A stretch of 64,000 nt of DNA from Toxoplasma gondii ME49 (GCF_000006565.2 NC_031473.1:1619903-1683902); one strand, 5' to 3'; shown: positions 36,226-49,301, numbered from the stretch's first letter. Program-made: numbers and translations. Notes: generated from the sequence alone by a model not told the origin.

Positions 36226-39084
36226 TGTGAGAACATGGAACACTGAGGAAGAGAAGGAGCAAGGGGGAAATGCGGCACAGGGAGAAAAGAGAGAGAAGAG
36301 AGAGAAGAGAGAAAGTGAGAAGTGGGGTATAGAGTTAACCCAAGAAGAAAGCGACGTGGAACAGGCACAGAGAGGAGGGAAGAGCGCAGCAGTGGAAGGC
36401 GAAAGGTGAATGTAAAGGAGAGGTGAAACACACGCGATAAGCTGGCCGGCGGCTAGTGGATAACCAAAAGATAGCGAGAGCTACACCCAAAGACACGGAG
36501 AAGGAAAAGCGAGAGTTGAGGAACCTGAGGAAGCAAATGGAGGCGACTGAAATCCACTGGGCATAACCCCGAGGGAGTAACAGAAGAGACTTTTGTCCAC
36601 TTCGTCGCGACGGGGCCCTTGAATCTCGCAACCTAATCGGAAAGCCACTGAATCGACGTGAAGGGGAGAGACGTTGGAGGAAAGGAAGAAGCGGAAAAGA
36701 AATCAACGGGGAACGGATGCAGACCAGGACTTTCGCGCAGACGGAGAGAAGCGGCGCGTTTTCGCGACTAAGAGAGCGCCCTGCTAACCTCAAGGAAAGG
36801 CTGCATTCGTAAGAGGGAAAAGAGCGACGGAGAGAAATGGGAAATTTGAGAGAATAGCACACGGCAAAGAGTCCAGAAAGCACACGCCAAAGACGCAGAA
36901 GTGGGAGCCCGAAGCGAAGAACGCGCTTCGACACCCCGCACACCGGCGACCGCCTATACAGCACGAAGTCGCGAGTCTGTGAACAAATGGATGGGATCCT
37001 TTGTTGTCTTTTCAGATTTGGCTCTCAACGAGAACGAGTACGATCCAAGGTGAAGACCGGTCAGGTCTGTCTCCCTGCGAACGCCGCGAACCACCGTGGG
37101 TCTCTCCTCCCCTCGCCGGGCTTTTCCAGCGGTTTCCTGAGTTGTGTGACTGAATCAGAGGAAGAAACGTTCTCGAATCGGATCCAGAACTCGAAAATTC
37201 TTTCACCGTCAAAAAAAGTTTGGCGAAAAGCGGGCAACTCACACACCGGTCGAGTGGCGGAAATACGCCGCAACAGACCCCAAACGCCGGAGTGCAGACT
37301 GGGTCGCGAGGTGGAGAAACGCAGCAAACTGCAGCTGCGCCTCTGCTCTCAGTTCTCGGGCGGAATTCGAGCACGTGGCGAAACGCGCACACTTGACAGG
37401 TTTCGCCAGAGCCCGTACAAACGGAGCGGCCGCGATATGAGTCGCTTTTTTGCTCTGCTTCGAAAGTGTGCGCGAAGTCGACCCATTGGAGCTTTCCCCA
37501 AGGCGCGCAAGTCGAGCTTTCGCTCTGTCTAGGTTCGCAGGGATTCTTGGCGCCAGCTTCGATGCCAAAATCCGAAAGAAGTGCATTTTCTATTGAGACG
37601 CTAAGGTGAATTAACTCCCTTCACCGGGTGAAAAACGCCTCAGTTCTGCAGACGGAAGCGGCAAAGCTGCAGTTCGTTGCACGACAGACACTTCCGCGCT
37701 CGGCTGATGGTTGTCTCGGTCCCGCGAGCCGAAGTCTGTTAAACACGCAGCGCAGCTGGGAATCCAATCCGGCCCCTACCTAGAGGAAGCGTCGTTTCTA
37801 ACCACCTGAGAGTGACAGCTTGTATCAAATCCGGTGTTTCTTGGCAGTTTTGTTTTCTACTTAGGTTCGTATTGGGGGAACCCCCGTGCAAGATGTTCAT
37901 TAAGCCGCGGTCCCCGTGAAACCAGTGGCGTACCCGAGTGCGAGACACACACAACGCAGCTGACGGACCATTTTCGCCGGCGCTTGCTCGCTACACGTCT
38001 CTCCGCGACGATTCGAGATCTTCCACATTGGGACAATCAAAACACACGAGTTTAGGATTCTTAATATATGTATGTGGAGAACTCCTGAGATCAAGTGTAC
38101 CAGAAAGTGTGCTCGTACCGAAAATGTACAGCTGTCTTGCTGTACTGCTGAGCTACTTGACGCAAACAGCTTTCCTAACGCCACTTCTTTGTTAATATCG
38201 CATGTGGACTGCCGTCTCCGCGCGTCGCACGCGCGGGAAAATTACGGCAGTGTGTGTGTGCTCGCCAGATGATGGTGGTCCTCGCAGGCGACGATGCACT
38301 TCGGCCACCTAACCAAGTTGAGCTAGTTATCAACGAGGGAAAAACAAAGTCTGTGTGTATCGCGCGAAGGATGCTGCACGTTTGCTTCCAGCACTCCAGT
38401 GTAAATACACCCCGGCAGCAAAAAAAATCTGCTTGCGATCCGCGCCTTGCGTGTGAGAGCTAATCAGGCCGCTTCCGGTGTAGTTTTTCGGCACTCCTGC
38501 ATAAATTTTTTTTCTTTCTCCCCGAAGGGTGTGTGGGACGCAGAAAAGAGGAGAACGAATCGCTGGTGGATGCCGGTTTTTGGACACCGTGTCGCGGGAC
38601 AAGGTGCTGGTCGTGGTGTCAATGTGCAAGCGGACGTGGATTCCCGGACAACCTTTCAACTCAAGAGTGGTGTCCCTTCACAGTGATTCCCCTTGTTTTT
38701 CTGTGTCGTCTTATTGACAAGGCAGACTTCAGCTGGGCACGGGACGGGTGCATTTTCTGCAAGTTCATGTTTCGTCTCGAGCACCAGTCCTTTGTGAGGT
38801 CCAGCGAACCCACCGTCTTGTGGAATACTTCCCGGTGGACAGGCTTCTGTGTTTTGCCAGTTCTTCGTACTTTTGAGGCACGGCACCACTCAAGTCGGCC
38901 AACTGTAAGATGTGGTTTCTGTCTGGGTCAGTTTCTGCTTTCCGACACCCCAAACTGACCGAGTGAAACCCTCTTCATATACATCCTGTCCGCTGTGTGC
39001 CACGGCGTGTTGGTGGAAGCTGTCATCTTTCGCGTTGCGCTAATCGTGCACACCAGCGAGTCTTTTCAGGCATCGCTTCTCAGA
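36226..39084. other. Divergent intergenic region, no gene recognised
   Basis: This lies between the divergently transcribed methyltransferase and DPM2-like genes, so it should hold both promoters. A 181-codon open stretch at 36987-37532 shows no domain. AG dinucleotides after T-rich runs near 37014 and 39069 could be 5' UTR splice acceptors. Confidence 0.45.
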
Positions 39085-39648
39085 ATGAACCCTCAGACCA
39101 CTGGAAGGCTGCTGGCTGGCTGCACTATTGGAGTGTCCGCCTACTGCCTCTGTTGGCTCTTCCTTCCACCGTTCTATAAGGAGACTCGGGCGATCCAGCT
39201 GTTGTTCCCCTCCCCGTTCTACTTGCTTTACCTTGGAGCATCCGGCGTCCTGTTTCTGATTCTGGGTTCGCTTTGTGTAGGAGGCATTTTGATGCTGCGC
39301 TACGACGACCCACGTCTATCGAAGAAAACGAAAGAGTCGTCTTCCCGTTGCGTGTCCACTTCCCTCCCGCCTTCTCCTCACACAGGTGCGACGAAGTCGG
39401 AGTTTTTCTCGCACTGAGTACTTGTGTCAAGTGCGTTCCAGAGGAGAATCTGCAAAGGAGTGACGCGTCAGTTTCGCCGTGAGATTCCTTCTGCTTTTTC
39501 TCTCTCCAACTTAATTTTATGTTTTTTCGGCAGTTGTTCCCAAAGCACAGGTCCGATCTCGACTCCACACTGGTTTTTCTTCTCAGATATTCTGCGCTAT
39601 CTGGCCATTCAGCGTGGCTGGGTGCCCCCGGACATGATCCTTTTCTGA
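39085..39648 (+). CDS. Small membrane protein resembling DPM2 (dolichol-phosphate mannose synthase subunit)
   Basis: An ATG at 39085 opens a small protein with two hydrophobic helices (about residues 11-28 and 45-72) joined by FLPPFYKETRAIQLLFPSPF and ending ILMLRYDDPR. Length, helix spacing, the LP-F motif after helix 1 and the charged tail fit DPM2, the ER subunit that stabilises dolichol-phosphate mannose synthase for GPI and N-glycan assembly. PIG-P is an alternative with similar topology. Unspliced, it would stop at 39415-39417 (110 residues). A phase-matched intron (donor CACAG|GTGCGA at 39386, acceptor TTCTTCTCAG at 39586) would replace the tail with 20 residues ending at 39648 (120 residues). 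The neighbouring PAQR gene starts about 270 bp downstream on the same strand. Identity is tentative. Confidence 0.5.
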
Positions 39649-39915
39649 AAGCCAGCTTTGAAACTTGGCCGTCTTCTTCTCTCTTGTCCAGTGTGAGAGG
39701 GAGAGGAAAGGATGTGGAGAAGGGAGAAGGTGCTCTCTTTCAACTCGTTCAAATCTTTTTTCTTCTTTTAATTCGCATCTCTCCCCACATCGGAAAGAAC
39801 CTTCCTTCTGTGGAAGAGAACGCAGCTGACGATTCTAAGGAACGCGGAAAGAAGCGGAAGGTGCGGTGGCTTCTCCTTCTCTCATCTGTTTCTCAACGAA
39901 ACGGAGAAGAGAATA

Positions 39916-42072
39916 ATGGGGGGAAAGGGGGTTCAGGCCCGTGGCGATGCGTCGTCGGAAAAGACACAGGAGCCGTCACAGCTTCGAGCACGACAGACGC
40001 AGGAAGGGAAGGACGCGAAATTGTCTCGCACGGAAGAGAAGCAGACAAGCGAAGCTACGCCAAGTCTGTTGGGGAAACTCCAGCATCCTACACAGAGGTC
40101 CCTGACCGACAAGGTTCGTCTTCGCTCCCATTCTTCCGATGTCAAAGTCGAGGAAGGAGCCCTCGTCGTCCGTCCGGTTCTTCGTGGGAAAATCCACCTC
40201 ACTCTGCTGATCCTCTCGCCCGCGTGGATTTTTTTTATTTTGAGCGCATGCAGCAGTCCGAGTTCCTTCGTTGCCGCGGCGATCTCCTGCTTCACATTCG
40301 TCTGGAATTTCATGGCCAGCGCTCTCCTCCACTGCTTTGAGTGGACACACCGCCCGGGGATCTACCAGCTTCTTCACAAGCTCGACCATGCAGGTAGGCT
40401 GGCGCGTACACATGCCGGCTTTCTTTCGCGCGGGAGCTCGAAACGCAAGTAAACAGATCTTCCTCGGGCTCCAGTCGCTTGTGGTACACGCATGTGTTTG
40501 TAAAGCGGTTCACTGCACATCTGGAAAGGTCGGTCCAGTGTCGATGCGAAGAGGACACAGGAAAATCTTGCGAGAATTGATCACTCCGGGGGGTAACGAA
40601 ACACTTCGGGTGCAGAGACCTAAGGCTGTGCATGCTTTGGAGACGAACGAGACCGCAGAGATTCATGCGCGAAACCCCCCCACTCGCTGAGCCGTCGCAG
40701 ATAAGTGGTGATCTAGCCAGTTTTGCTTCAAAAGACTTTTAGGTGTCGACCCAACTCCGTCTAAAGTAGCCAATACAGTGCATGTGCCGTACGTAAACCT
40801 TAAAGAGCAGCCGCATTGTCGTTCACAAGCATCTGGGACGTGTTTGTATATGAGTCTAGGCCGCTCTGCGTAGATCTCTCTTCTCCAGCGTCTTCAGATT
40901 TAGGCGGTCAGACGGCTGACTGAAAAGTCGTGTGCAACGAGAGTGCTTCAATCGAGAGTGTCCTGCTGTCTCGAATCCGTGTAGGAATATTCATGGTGAT
41001 CAGTGGAAGCACAACTCCCATTCCCATGCTTCTTCTCGATGCCGGCTCTTCTTGCTGGCTTCTTCTCGTCCAACTTGCGGCGACCATCTACGGTAAGAAG
41101 CTGAAAAAGGCCTTAGAGATGTAATCCAGCAGTCCAGCTCGTAGTATATGCTCCCCAGAGAAAGCTTTTAAGTAATCGTTTCATAGAAAAGATTACTCAA
41201 AGTACGATGGTACTGATCATAGCATCTGAGTAGTAGTTTTGTTTCGCTGGTACTATGACTGGCAACAGTAACACATACGTTGCACCTAAAACGTAGCCGA
41301 TGTGGAATAACCATGTCGTGAGCGCTTCACAGACAAGCCAGGAACTATCCACAGAATCTCGCCAAGAGAATAGTGTCTCTAGAAGCTTCTCAGTTAAGGG
41401 ATGTGTGCGTCTAGATCTTTGTCAAACAACAGTCCATCCATGGGTTTTCCCCAGGACGTACAGAGGAGAGGTCATCGCTGCTGGTCAGCCTCTTGTTCCG
41501 CGTGCTGTGTTCTCCTCACAGTTTCTCGGTCACGTGCGGCAGCGGGGAGGAATTGCATCTGCGTGGGGCGAGTTTGTTTCCCAGCAGGGACCATGTTCCG
41601 CGTGTCTTCTTGAGGGTATCGCACCTGCTCACCCTTTGGCTTCCGTGTTCCTCTGAATGCGTTTCTTCTCGAGACTGGTTAGAAAGGCAAGACGCATCGA
41701 GCACTGAAGGGTGTAGTTGGGTTAATGGTGTGTGTTTTTTTGTTGTGATTCCCAGGTTTCTGCTCGATTATTTTCGGGGATCTGACTTCAACGGGGCGAG
41801 CCCGACGCGCGTACACGTACATTTTTGTGGGGCTTCTCCATGCGCTATTTCTCTCAGAGTACTACCGCGTTTTGAAGTCTAGCGAATTGATTGCTGTCTT
41901 TGCTCTGGCCTCACTCTATGTCGTGGGCGCCTTGGTCTACAGTTGCAAGCGCCCCGATCCGTTCCCTTTAGTGTACGGCTTCCACGAGGTGTTCCATTCC
42001 TTCTGTTTCCTAAGTTTTCTTCTCACATTGTGGCTTGACTACGTTGTCATCAAAAGGGTGGAGTGGGGATGA
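39916..42072 (+). CDS. Haemolysin-III/PAQR (CREST superfamily) membrane protein
   Basis: Three exons join in phase: 39916-40393, 40985-41092 and 41756-42072, about 300 residues. About 80 hydrophilic residues precede a multi-helix membrane domain starting RPVLRGKIH. The metal-ligand motifs of this superfamily are all visible: SxxxH (SALLH, ~135), DxxGI (DHAGI, ~158, spanning the first splice junction) and HxxxH (GFHEVFHS, ~270). ISGSTTPIPMLLL after the second motif also fits. The family includes adiponectin/progesterone receptors and bacterial YqfA-type proteins, thought to be zinc-dependent lipid hydrolases. The old name haemolysin III does not imply a secreted toxin, and nothing here suggests one. 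Introns have GTAGGC/GTGTAG and GTAAGA/TTCCCAG ends. The domain is confident; substrate is unknown. Confidence 0.85.
41131..41172 (+). repeat. Dispersed ~40-bp element, copy 2 (intron 2 of PAQR gene)
   Basis: Core GTATATGCTCCCCAGAG, starting about 38 bp after the exon. It is the best match to copies 1, 3 and 4. Confidence 0.6.
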
Positions 42073-44899
42073 AATCTGGCAAGTCGCATGCAGAGGAGGC
42101 GCGGCTGCGGGCCTCGAAGCAGCTCCCGTGCAGGAGCCTGTACAGTGAAGATGGAGGATGCGGGAAAACGAAAAGGATGTATACGAACAGAAGCGAAAAG
42201 TGACGCGTGACCCTGAGACTTCCGTCGGCAGCTTTTGAGTGATCTTCAGCAGGCACTGCTACAGCTTCCAGCGAATGTCGCCTGATCTATGATGCCATAC
42301 ACTCCCGTACGTAGTGCTTGCACTTATGCCTGCGTGCGCGCGTATGGCTTGTAACCATGTGCTCGACGTGAGTTTGTGGTCATTCTTATGTGAATCATCA
42401 CCCGTGTGGAAGTGTGAACGCGCACTGTGATGCTCCGAGTCGTACTAGGTTTCTTCGCAGCTAGTCGAGGCTGGGACAGGGGAAAAAATGTGAATGCGTA
42501 GAAGGAGACAAGGGAAAAGTGCAGCACTCGGATGCATGTTTGTTTGTCTTCGTGGATTTGCTTGGTGCACATGTGTAGTAGGCATTCACGTGACAGATTT
42601 GAAGGCAAGGTGCGCGGAAGCCAAGCCACGGGGGCAGAGGGTAAGGGAAGAAGAGCCAGAGTTGTACTAGAAACAAATCTCGGGAGCAAGAAAGCAACTC
42701 TCTTGTCTGTCTTGCGCGCAAGGAAAACCGGCTTTGTCTGCCAAGTACTCATGTTGTCTATTCCCTGGTCAGCACCCTGACTCTCGTCCATAAAGCGTTT
42801 GTTTCTTCCGAATTTCGCGGTCGCTGGGAAGGCACTGGAAGCCTTCAGTCTGAATGTGGCCCTTCTCTCGCAAAATCTGCGTTGCCCATCAGTCTATAGA
42901 AATATGAATGGGGCACTGCGCCACACACTCACGCACAAATCTCACTTGCCCAGGAGGACTCCCGTCTCCTTGACTATCCTGCCATTTAGCCGAAGTGTTT
43001 GCCACGCCCGAGTACCTAACAGTGCTCTCGTTGATTAAAGTGGCATGCTTCCACGCCTGGTTCAGAAGGTCAGAAGTCGGGCAGCGTGGTCGGCTGGAGA
43101 TCACATGCAACTGTGTTTCTCGCGCTACTGCCTTCGAGGGCATTCTGGACGGCGCCGAGGTGACTGCGTTCGTCAGCGGCGATGAATGGCTCCACTGCTG
43201 TGATTTTCGCAGCTAGAGTACGGCTGTCGATGTGCGAGGTGAAACGGATGCTAACGTGGTCGTAACATTAAATAATCACACTGTGGAACGGTGGGGGTGC
43301 GAACAGTTGCACCGATGGGGAACTTTCACTCCCGTTTCGCGCGACTCAGTGAATGGTCACATAGGATGACTAAAGAACACCTCGCAAAAGTCCTTCATGT
43401 CCGCCGTAAACCATAAGTTGTTCGCAGAGTTGTCGGTGTGTCCGAGTCACAGTAGCATGTGGCACTGTTTGTTCCGGCGCAAACACTTCAATATCGAGAC
43501 CCTTGGTTTGTCAATGAAGAACATCAGTAGGCTCGGATACCTGCTTGATCGTTCTGCTTGATTTACTCCGTTTCCCGAAAACAAATCCGGGTCGTGTGTT
43601 TCTCTGAGGTCCACGGACTGTCGGAGAGATGGTTGTTACTAGTAATGAAGTTTACAAAGTATATCCTAGCACGAAACCAGATGGTACCGCCCAACAAGCG
43701 ACTCAGGGAAGAAAAATCGTTTTATCACAGAAAGTCGACATACCTATGGACACCAATATTTTTTAAACGTTTGTGTTCATACACCTCTTCGGTGAAAGGC
43801 CAAGGCACCATGCATACGCTTTCGCGGTTCAGTTCTCTCGACACATCATTTTACCTGTGTGTATACGTGGCCCGTATGCGTACGCATCCCAAAGTGAGCA
43901 TATTGTGCAATCTGAGACGGCTCTCAAAAAAATGTTTTGGTAGGGCACGTTGGTGCTTCCTATCTTGCCTGTCTCCAATAAAAAGCCCACGGAGCGTCCC
44001 TTTTGGTACTGAAGTGTCGCAGTATGTATGCGTAGCTGCTTACTGAACATTAATCGGATACATGCTCGGGCAGAACCAAGCGTCACTTCTTTTTCTTGAA
44101 TGGCTGTCGATGTGCAGTCAAATCGCTTTCTTTGAAACGGTGAGGCTTCACGCCCATGGCAGTGCTGGTCGGGTAGACGGTATAATCTTTCCAACGAAAT
44201 TCATGGCGAGTGTCATCGCAGATGCCATCCACGTCATTTTCCTTCTCTGTCCTGTTACAGCTTCTCAAATTCGGGGCACTCTTCGACCCCGTCAGCAGCC
44301 TGTGGCCATCTTCGCGTTTCGGTGCCGCAGTCGCAGTTTGATATGTAGGTTTCAGCATCTGAGGGGAGCCAAGAATGTAAACGGAGACGCAACAGTCAGT
44401 GCATGTCTTCTAGTTCCGTCCGTATGTCCTTAGCCAACAGAATGTCGGTGGGTTACTGAGACGGATGCTTCTTCGCCAGCCTTGCAACCGGGTCTGTGGT
44501 TTGTCGGCTTGCGCCGAGTGTGCGGTGGTGGCTGGCTATCGCTGTCTTGCTCTGGTAACGCGCTTCCCTACTAGCTGCTAAGTCACTACAGTGCTTGAGA
44601 CGAGTGCTGCGACACGGATGTGATGTAAACGCCTGTGTGCGTTTCGTTCTTGTTCTGAGGAGAAACTAGAACAGAACGGTGAGTTGAAAAAAAGAGCGAT
44701 GTCGGTGAGGAACTCGTGTTTTGTGTTTAAATCTTTTGGGTCCACAGAGGATGTCTATTTTCGTCCTAGGCGAACAAATACTCCCCTGAGATCTTTCATG
44801 AACACCACGGCATCCACAAGATAGATACATGCAACAAAATTGGCGGTGTCGCGGTCGTGGATGGAAGGGAGCAGAAAACAGTATTCAGGATTTCCTATT
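42073..44899. other. Convergent intergenic region, nothing recognised
   Basis: This gap lies between the PAQR stop and the stop assigned to the CFAP97-like gene. Open segments are short and domainless on both strands. Confidence 0.5.
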
Positions 44900-46297
44900 T
44901 CAGAAATCATTTGGTGTACGACGTCTGTTGCTGACCACGAAACCTCTTGTCAGCGGACAACGCAGTCTACGCGAAGAATAGGGACGATAATGCAAGCTTA
45001 CAGCTGGGCACGCCAAGGGGGATCTCGTGCGTGCATGATTGTCGCTCTTCAGCTGAACTGTTCTGGGCTGAGAGGAAGTACACGGCCTCGCTGGAGACGT
45101 AGGGGATTTCCTGCCAGCTCGCTGGCGTAACCGCCGCGTCGAGTAGCTGCACAATGACACCCACCTCTCCTGCTCGAGAAATTCTCGCTCTGTCCGGTTC
45201 ATGACATACACAGGCTTCGTAGCCTCCAGTCGATGCAAAAGTAACTGCAGACGGACAGAAAGGACCGAAAGAACGATGCTTTACACCGCCATCCGTTATC
45301 TGATGCGCAGCGGTACTCCCTGTTACACATTATAAAGTGGGATTCCTAGGTTTATATAAACTACCTTTTTCTGGGGAGTACATACGACGAGATGGATCAG
45401 ATGAACGTAATTAATCCTTGTACGGTGTGTCGGGTACTGTCAGCGGCATTCCTTTCGCTCGCAGTCAACCCAGTCACCTGTGCTGGCAGTTGGAAGCGTG
45501 GAAAACAACACCCGAGGGCGGCCAGGGGTCCGCACCAGCTCAAATGCTTTTTTTTGTGCACACCCGAACGGAACGGACATTGTGGACAGATCAGGTCGCC
45601 TGTCAAACATGTCGAGGACCGAGGGTTGTGTCTCGGTCGTATCTGAACCTGTTAACGAACTCGCTAAACGATAGGTCCCTTGCACACTGAAGTTCATGGC
45701 ATAGTAGGTTGCAGTCGTCAAATGGGCGGTTTGGCCGTATCTGGTAGCAACATAAACTCCGAGGTGTAGCCGCAAGGCTTGTCTCTCCAGTGGCACCCGG
45801 TATTTTGACAAAACGGGTTTCTCTTGTCAGCTTTGCCCATGAATGTGCAACCCACCTGCTCGAGACAGCACCATGTTGGACATTCCTCATTCAGCCTTTG
45901 CTTTTTCCATTTAAGAACTGTGCGGACGATACGAGAAGCCCTACCGTACCTGATTCTGTTCGTATATGCGGAGGAGCTCCCTTCGCCTGGCTGCTTCGTT
46001 GAGGCTATGTTTCGTTGCTTCTTGTGGCCTCGAGAGTTCCGAAGACCTGTTCATGGTAGTCGCGATAGCGCGGAGCATTTTGAGGTTCTCAAAGGCATCG
46101 TTCGTCTTCTTTCTCTGTTCCGTGTAGAAATCTTTGCGAACTGCCCGATGGAAAGCATCACTAGCAGGGGCTCGCGTGTCGACTTGAGGTTTCATGTTCC
46201 TCAGCCGCTGCTGGTGCATCTCCAGCTCGTGTTTCCATGCCCGCTGCCCGATAACTGGGTTTCCATGTGTACAATCAGTTCGCCGATTAAAGGCCAT
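44900..46297 (-). CDS. CFAP97/hemingway-like protein (axonemal family)
   Basis: Exon 1 (46297-45950) encodes 116 residues from MAFNRRTD. Exon 2 starts at 45244 and stays open to a stop at 44900, giving up to 230 residues. Conserved parts are RAWKHELEMHQQRLRNMKPQVDT, then RRRELLRIYEQNQ, which the splice joins in phase 0 to LLLHRLEATKPVYVMNR. This reproduces the order seen in the CFAP97/hemingway (KIAA1430) family: a His-Arg helix, an ENQxLL helix and a [VT]KPxY motif. Members associate with cilia and flagella; in coccidia only male gametes have flagella, so stage-specific expression is expected but inferred. Beyond about 45165 the exon 2 reading is less protein-like, so a further splice is possible (GGAGAG|GTGGGT). 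The intron (705 bp) contains a dispersed repeat copy. Confidence 0.68.
45365..45396 (-). repeat. Dispersed ~40-bp element, copy 3 (intron of CFAP97-like gene)
   Basis: Read on the minus strand it has the core GTATGTACTCCCCAGA, with 27 of 32 positions matching copy 2. Confidence 0.55.
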
Positions 46298-49200
46298 GGT
46301 CTTCCCCTGCAAGACATAAACTCGGCAGCTGTTTCTGAAACAGAAGTTGCAGCAGATCACGCGTGCTAAAGATGTCTCATTTGCATGGCGGAAGAAGGTG
46401 GATAAGCGTGTCAGACCAAACTGTTCAAAAACTGAACAGCGCGACCTCCCATGATAGCTTGCACATAGTGTTCTGGATTCAGACCTCACACATGGCCCAC
46501 CCAGACCACAGACGAAGAATGCAAGAAAAGGATGCAGAGAAGGCCAACGTCAACATCTTGCACACCTCGAAAAAGAGGAGTTTCCTAAACCTGAGTATTC
46601 TACGAATTTAGTCATCGCATGTGCGCCATCAAGTAACGCTGTGCCATGTAGGCTACGAAATAGAGACGTCAGATGGATAAAGACAAGCTTCTTTAGTATA
46701 CCATTTACACATTTTCAAGGGGTCTAAGCCCTGACCTACACATCAGCACTAGGAGCTGACACGAAACCAAGAACATATTACTAAAGTGACAAGCGATATT
46801 CGTGTCGAAAATTACTGGAGGGCAGCGTCTCCAGGCTGCCAGTCCCCCCGCCACTGGCCCACGCTTGAACAGCAGTGACTCTGATAGGTTCCCTTTCGCC
46901 TCTCGCGGGTCCGTCCTCAACAAACTCTGTTTCTCGTTTTCCTTGCAGAACACGAAAATGCAGAGTGTTTTCTTCTCAAGCAGAATACTATGCGGGCAGA
47001 TGTACGGGGCTTGTTCTCTCAGGCCCCACGTGTTTTGCTGGCTGGGATGCTCACCCGCATTTTTGACAAATTCCTAGAACGCAGCCTGTTGCCGTCTCCT
47101 ATGCATCAAACTGTATCCTTTTCGTTCATTTGTAAAATCTGGTCTCCCCACTGGACTCGTATCCTCTGCTAGCATCCTGTAATGTGTGGCTTGTTTTATG
47201 TTCGGGAATCACCCTGCGGTTCACTTCCCAGGCAGAAGTCTGCTTTTTGCCTTGCAGATTTGTTTCTGTTTGACCGCGGTCGACTTTCTTATTATATATT
47301 TCTTTACGAGTGTGAGTAAGTGGAAGTTTCATGTCTCCGCGGGAAGCCGGTGCGGAGGACGTTGCAGCGGGTAGCTTGCAGTACATGAAAGCTTGCAACC
47401 ACGTGCTTGCGTTGTGATGCATTCGACAGAGCTGCGTGCCACGGGAGTGACAAGTGGCCTTTGGTTATAGAGAGCTACAGAAGAGGAAGTATTGCTAGGT
47501 GACACGGAGTTTCGCCCAAGGCTTGGGGAAACCACATTTTTGCCAGTAATTCTAGGCAGCAAAATGGCGATAGGTTTCCTCTGGCTGTGTACAGCCGTGA
47601 CGTACCACTTAAATACAGTCAAGGCGAGTCCTTGCATATGTCGAGAAAAGAACTAGAACGCAGATAATGAAGGAAACAAGATAAAAGCCTCATGAGAGAT
47701 GGCGGTAGTGGGAAGTGCGGTCGACGGCAGGGCCGCGGAAAGCTAGGCGGAATTGGAGGCGAACCGAGCTATTCCTTCAGACTAGGGGAACGCCCTCGTC
47801 CGTAGATATCTTGATGTTGATCAGTATCACACGGACGAATGTGACACGTCGAAGGAGTATGTGCAGAGTACTAGACAAAATGAACAGTCGGTAGGGTGAT
47901 CCACAACTGCATGGGTCACTTCGGTTGCCATGTTGCAGAATGAATCGGCCTACATACATTTCCCATCGCTTGCCGGAGGCATCCACTCCTTCTTCATGAC
48001 AAGGTGCTCTCTGAGCTATTTGTTTCTACACATAAGAACATTTTTTCCTTTCGTCGTTTGGCGCCTCGTGGATTAGAGACCGTCTGCCCGTGACGCTGGG
48101 CACGCACGCTAATGCTTGTAACTGTCTCGAGTTTCCTTCTTTCTTATGTGCCAGACGGAAAGTCAACACAAAGCGAAACGACGTATTTTGTTAGTTTGTC
48201 ATTCATTGAAAACGTCACCCTCTTCGAATTCATCCTCTGCTAGTCCTGTCGGTAGATCGAAACTTGGGTGGCACACTGCCGTAACAGCACCAGCCACTAT
48301 GAAACTGTGGACCTGATTTCTCATAATCAGAGCACCTGCAGAAAATAAGCACGGCCCACAAGAGTTTGAGGGCGTCAACTACCACTTTCGCGCTTTCCGT
48401 ATAGGCATTCTAAGAGTCAGCAGAGTGCTTTTTTGCTGTCCACGCTTTCCCAGGCCTTCAGTTCCTCTTCCGTACATTTTGGAGGTGACAAAATTTTAGC
48501 CTCTTCGTTTTAGAGTGAGATGCATTTTGCCGCCTGGCAGACTGTCTGTGTTCAGTGGACCGTGGTGGAACTCCATGTACCTGAAGGGGGCTGCGAAGGA
48601 TTACGCCGTCTGTTCCGTCCGAATTGTCAATGAGAGGGACTGAATCACAGAAAAAGCATTCGATATGGTGTTTAGGGAGAACCCACTGGTACAGCACGTT
48701 TACCCTGTCGTAACAATACACCTGCAAAACTGCATTTCGAAACCAGCTGGCTGCACCAGAAACAGCGCGTGTCGTGGGATCGTTCCCATGTAAAAGGGCT
48801 TCCCTTCTCCTTTATCACCAAGCAGAGAGACACAACTGGGGTTTACATTTCTGAATGAGCCACTTTCTTTGGTGAGAAAATAAAAAACAACCGGAAACTC
48901 CGCTTTGCGACTTCGTCTGTCCTCGGTTTAAACTGCTAAAAGTAGGACCCGCGACGCATGCCATAATCCCCTCTTTGTCGGGACCAATGTCGCAGCGTTG
49001 GGGAGGTGGTGTGGCCGCAGCCAAATCGAAAGCCCCATCTCTCGAATGACCTTTCATCTCTTTAATTTGTTTGACTGTGTTAAAGTAGTTTTTCTCCAGA
49101 CTGTTCCAGCCGCAATTCACGCGCCCTTGACTCTCTTCGGGGATCCACTGTTCCTTCTTTCCCCCTGTCGACACAGCCCACTTTGCCCAGACGGTCCGAC

Positions 49201-49301
49201 TCTTCTATCCGTGCCGGACGGCCCTTCAAAACCGGCGAGACGCCGGCAGGTGGATTTTCTCTTCACTTTTTCCCGGTTTGTAGACAGAAGCTCGCTTCAG
49301 C
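46298..49301. other. Divergent intergenic region, no gene recognised
   Basis: It lies upstream of both the CFAP97-like gene and the KH-domain gene and should hold both promoters. No domain or coherent exon chain is visible. Sequence just upstream of 49302 is C/T-rich, consistent with a 5' UTR. Confidence 0.5.

Noticed and set aside
36987..37532. A 181-codon plus-strand open frame
   Set aside because: Basic, Ser/Arg-rich reading without domain or splice partners; probably promoter or 5' UTR sequence.
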